The notes below the pieces were generated by a model. It saw only the letters and a list, made by a program, of their open reading frames with translations, had not been told where the DNA came from and did not search any database. Of a stretch of 63,030 bases of DNA, positions 61,500 to 63,030 are shown piece by piece. The stretch's first letter is position 1. Each line of letters begins with the position of its first letter. The position numbers were made by a program, and so were the translations under genes. Location: assembly GCA_900754285.1 (NCBI GenBank), contig CAAECB010000037.1, positions 1 through 63,030 on the forward strand, written 5' to 3'. The stretch comes from Clostridia bacterium (GTDB lineage: Bacteria; Bacillota; Clostridia; TANB77; CAG-508).

Positions 61500-62186
61500 T
61501 TATTTAATTAAATTATCTACAGGTGTTTCATTTGTTTCTCTAGGAACTTGAAGCATATTGCGTTTAAATATAACATCTTTAATACTACCAATCATATCTT
61601 CAGGAAGAAGAAATTCATTATCATCTAATTCATCATTATCTTTTATATAATTTCCTTCAACATCTATTGTTTCTGTTTGTATCAAATGTGGATATTCAAA
61701 TACACTTTCAATAATAATATTTTCAGCATTTCTTATACTATCATTATCTCCGTATATATAAATATAACCATTAACATAATCATAAACAGGAGTTTTACAA
61801 AAACCAGCTAAAAGATGATAAAATTTAGCAGTAGCTTCTTTTGCAAACGATATACTTCTATTACCATATCCAACAGTTCTAACAGATAAAAAAGGCATGC
61901 CATTTGTTAATCTAACAGGAGTAGGTACTTTATTCTTACTACGTTTAATAGCAGGAATTAATAATTCACCACTTTCATAAATATCTCCATCTGGAACATC
62001 TATAATTTCTATTCTAAATCTTTGTTCTAGACCTTTATCTATTACTCTATTATTACCATAACTTTTTCGTATTAATTCATTACGAGTATGAATAATAGCT
62101 TGACGAATATTACGCCTTAAAGGTACATTATTAGGCTGACCAACAGCATGAGCTATTTCACTAATTAATTGATTTAAAGTTGCCAT
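61500..62186 (-). CDS. Putative head-tail connector (ring) protein, 228 aa
   Basis: The frame opens at 62282, but the residues before MATLNQLISEIAHAVGQPNNVPLRRNIRQAIIHTRNELIRKSYGNN are hydrophobic nonsense from the control region, so the start at 62186 is used. The helical N-terminus followed by a beta-rich body (FRIEIIDVPDGDIYESGELLIPAIKRS, TPVRLTNGMPFLSVRTVGYGNRSI) fits connector-type ring proteins of crAss-like phages (family knowledge, no search). Three asparagine-rich control elements lie upstream. It begins the structural operon that runs to 53702. Confidence 0.5.
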   Translation of the reverse strand: MATLNQLISEIAHAVGQPNNVPLRRNIRQAIIHTRNELIRKSYGNNRVIDKGLEQRFRIEIIDVPDGDIYESGELLIPAIKRSKNKVPTPVRLTNGMPFLSVRTVGYGNRSISFAKEATAKFYHLLAGFCKTPVYDYVNGYIYIYGDNDSIRNAENIIIESVFEYPHLIQTETIDVEGNYIKDNDELDDNEFLLPEDMIGSIKDVIFKRNMLQVPRETNETPVDNLIK

Positions 62187-62328
62187 ATCATCATGTATTA
62201 AGTTTATCACAAAACTATTATTGATAACGAATAACATCATGTCATTAACCATCATTAACAACATTAATAACATCATTATCAATATTATTATAAAATAAAA
62301 ATAATTGCTACTATCGCTGACGCATTTT

Positions 62329-62357
62329 CAGACTGTCTGACGGACTTTATCCAAATC
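62329..62357 (-). promoter_or_regulatory. Phage-specific promoter-like motif for the connector operon
   Basis: On the - strand: GATTTGGATAAAGTCCGTCA then GACAGTCTG, sharing AAAGTCCGTCAGACAG with 45081-45109. It lies about 150 nt upstream of the connector start at 62186. Confidence 0.55.
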
Positions 62358-62528
62358 GTGATATTTACATCATAACGATATACAAAATCGAACAGAGAGC
62401 CAAAAAATGCCCTCTACGTTGATGTTCGATATAATTTTGTATGTCAATCGGAATAAAACCATAGTCAGCCAATCGAGAAAATCATCATCAGCAACAATAG
62501 CAATTATATTATTATCACTACTAATAGT

Positions 62529-62548
62529 TGTAGCTTGCCCGTAGGGAA
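62529..62548 (-). repeat. Interspersed repeat, non-coding
   Basis: TGTAGCTTGCCCGTAGGGAA, directly after the head-fibre stop codon. Confidence 0.9.
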
Positions 62549-62552
62549 ATGC

Positions 62553-63014
62553 TTATACCTTCATCTGTCCAGCAGCAGTCATCGCATCAATTATACTATC
62601 AATGGCAGTTTTAAGATTAGCAGCAGTATCATCAGCAGGTTTAGAAACTTTTGCAGCTTGTTTAACAAGTCCTAATTTACTTTCAGTAGCAGCAGTATAA
62701 GTAGTATTAGTATCTGTCCAAGGGACATTAACAAACATTTTACCATTACTATCTAATTGTACAGCATAATTTTTACTAGCTGTTGTATATCCAATTTTAA
62801 CTCCACCGAGAGTTGTACTAGTAGCTTGAGTTAATGCTTCAAGTTCATCAAGTTTCTTTTTATCTTCTTTACTCATTAAACCGTCTTCAGCTTGTGTAGC
62901 TTTATCAATACCAGCAGCTTTGGCGATTTTATCATAAATACTAATAAGACCAGCACGAATTTTAGTGCCATAAGGTAATGTTCCAATAAATTGAATAAAT
63001 TGACTTCTTTCCAT
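62553..63014 (-). CDS. Head-fibre-like protein, 153 aa
   Basis: The middle carries TLGGVKIGYTTASKNYAVQLDSNGKMFVNVPWTDTNTTYTAATESKLGLVKQAAKVS, a trimeric fibre pattern found in phages of Bacteroidales, and the C-terminus ANLKTAIDSIIDAMTAAGQM matches the helical end of phage head-fibre proteins (short hydrophobic helix ending in Ala-Gly-x-Met). The N-terminal helix probably anchors it on the capsid. Its place upstream of the connector genes suits a decoration fibre, with the capsid genes expected beyond 63.0 kb. The stop is 4 nt from a repeat copy. Confidence 0.65.
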   Translation of the reverse strand: MERSQFIQFIGTLPYGTKIRAGLISIYDKIAKAAGIDKATQAEDGLMSKEDKKKLDELEALTQATSTTLGGVKIGYTTASKNYAVQLDSNGKMFVNVPWTDTNTTYTAATESKLGLVKQAAKVSKPADDTAANLKTAIDSIIDAMTAAGQMKV

Positions 63015-63030
63015 AATTGTAAGTTTTAAT

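Larger units (their letters stand above)
62187..62552 (-). other. Control region of the structural operon
   Basis: It holds a phage-specific promoter-like motif (62329-62357), a large hairpin with bulged arms (ATACAAAATCGAACA at 62380-62394 with the complementary sequence at 62423-62442, interrupted by 5 nt), and a repeat copy (62529-62548) directly after the head-fibre stop codon. The hairpin would be upstream of the promoter in transcription order, so it may terminate the head-fibre transcript. Confidence 0.55.

Noticed and set aside
62407..62420. GCCCTCTACGTTG as a further repeat copy
   Set aside because: Matches only CTCTACG; it is part of a hairpin loop.
1..63030. Stop-codon reassignment (TAG to Gln), known in some crAss-like phages
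   Set aside because: TAG ends several genes cleanly (for example at 7655, 17093, 23017), and the large structural genes are open under the standard code; no suppressor tRNA was noticed.
1..63030. Diversity-generating retroelement or CRISPR array to explain the repeats
   Set aside because: No reverse transcriptase is visible, and the repeats are scattered, not regularly spaced, and lie inside genes.

Overview
The window is most likely part of the genome of a tailed phage of the crAss-like group (order Crassvirales) infecting a Bacteroidales host. The evidence is as follows. (1) The DNA is AT-rich and densely coding, with very little Shine-Dalgarno signal before start codons. (2) Several intergenic regions carry Bacteroidales-type promoters (TTG, 19-20 nt, then TATATTTG). 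(3) A left arm of replication and nucleotide genes lies on the + strand (about 0.8-31.7 kb) and converges on a structural arm on the - strand (63.0-32.0 kb). (4) The structural arm runs from a head-fibre-like protein, through connector and tail-like proteins, to cargo-like proteins and a 4340-residue polypeptide with the DFDVD metal-binding motif of crAss virion RNA polymerases. TAA, TAG and TGA all end genes, so the code is standard. No terminase, portal, capsid, integrase, tRNA or CRISPR is visible; packaging and head genes presumably lie just beyond the right edge.

Layout. 1-0.8 kb: non-coding, apparently decayed. 0.8-6.4 kb: small early genes, a putative ssDNA-binding protein, two RepL-like winged-helix paralogues each with its own palindromic operators, and a candidate structured RNA. 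6.4-8.5 kb: small zinc-ribbon and unknown proteins. 8.5-16.1 kb: Dda/RecD-like helicase (split by a group I intron carrying a GIY-YIG endonuclease), UDG-like Fe-S protein, family B DNA polymerase (split by a second, endonuclease-free group I intron) and a degenerate SF2 helicase. 16.2-23.5 kb: RecT-like annealing protein, abundant-type unknown protein, ssDNA-binding protein, HNH-AP2 endonuclease, DnaG-like primase, ATP-dependent ligase. 23.7-29.9 kb: dNMP kinase, ThyX, Gp157-like, DUF932-like, dUTPase, thioredoxin-like protein. 30.0-31.7 kb: a gene-free stretch with repeats, then a third RepL-like protein and small membrane proteins. 31.8 kb: bidirectional terminator. 32.0-63.0 kb: structural arm.

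The most unusual feature is a roughly 20-bp GC-rich sequence (TCCTCTACGGGCAAGCTACA) present at least 27 times, in both orientations, inside conserved genes (polymerase, primase, virion RNA polymerase) as well as between genes. Every coding copy sits in a reading frame that stays open. This looks like a small interspersed element comparable in behaviour to Rickettsia palindromic elements, or a dispersed functional site; I know of no description of it. Other points of interest are the twin introns with identical cores in motifs of the helicase and polymerase, a second promoter class (GATAAAAGTCCGTCAGACAG-like) ahead of structural operons, and several proteins ending in an SSB-like acidic-PF tail.

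The genes form a coherent replication programme: RepL-like initiators and helicase/primase start forks, PolB with SSB-like proteins extends, RecT-like protein and ligase recombine and seal, and ThyX, dUTPase and dNMP kinase shape the nucleotide pool. Virion-packaged RNA polymerase subunits from the structural arm would transcribe the early genes of the next infection (inference from the family).
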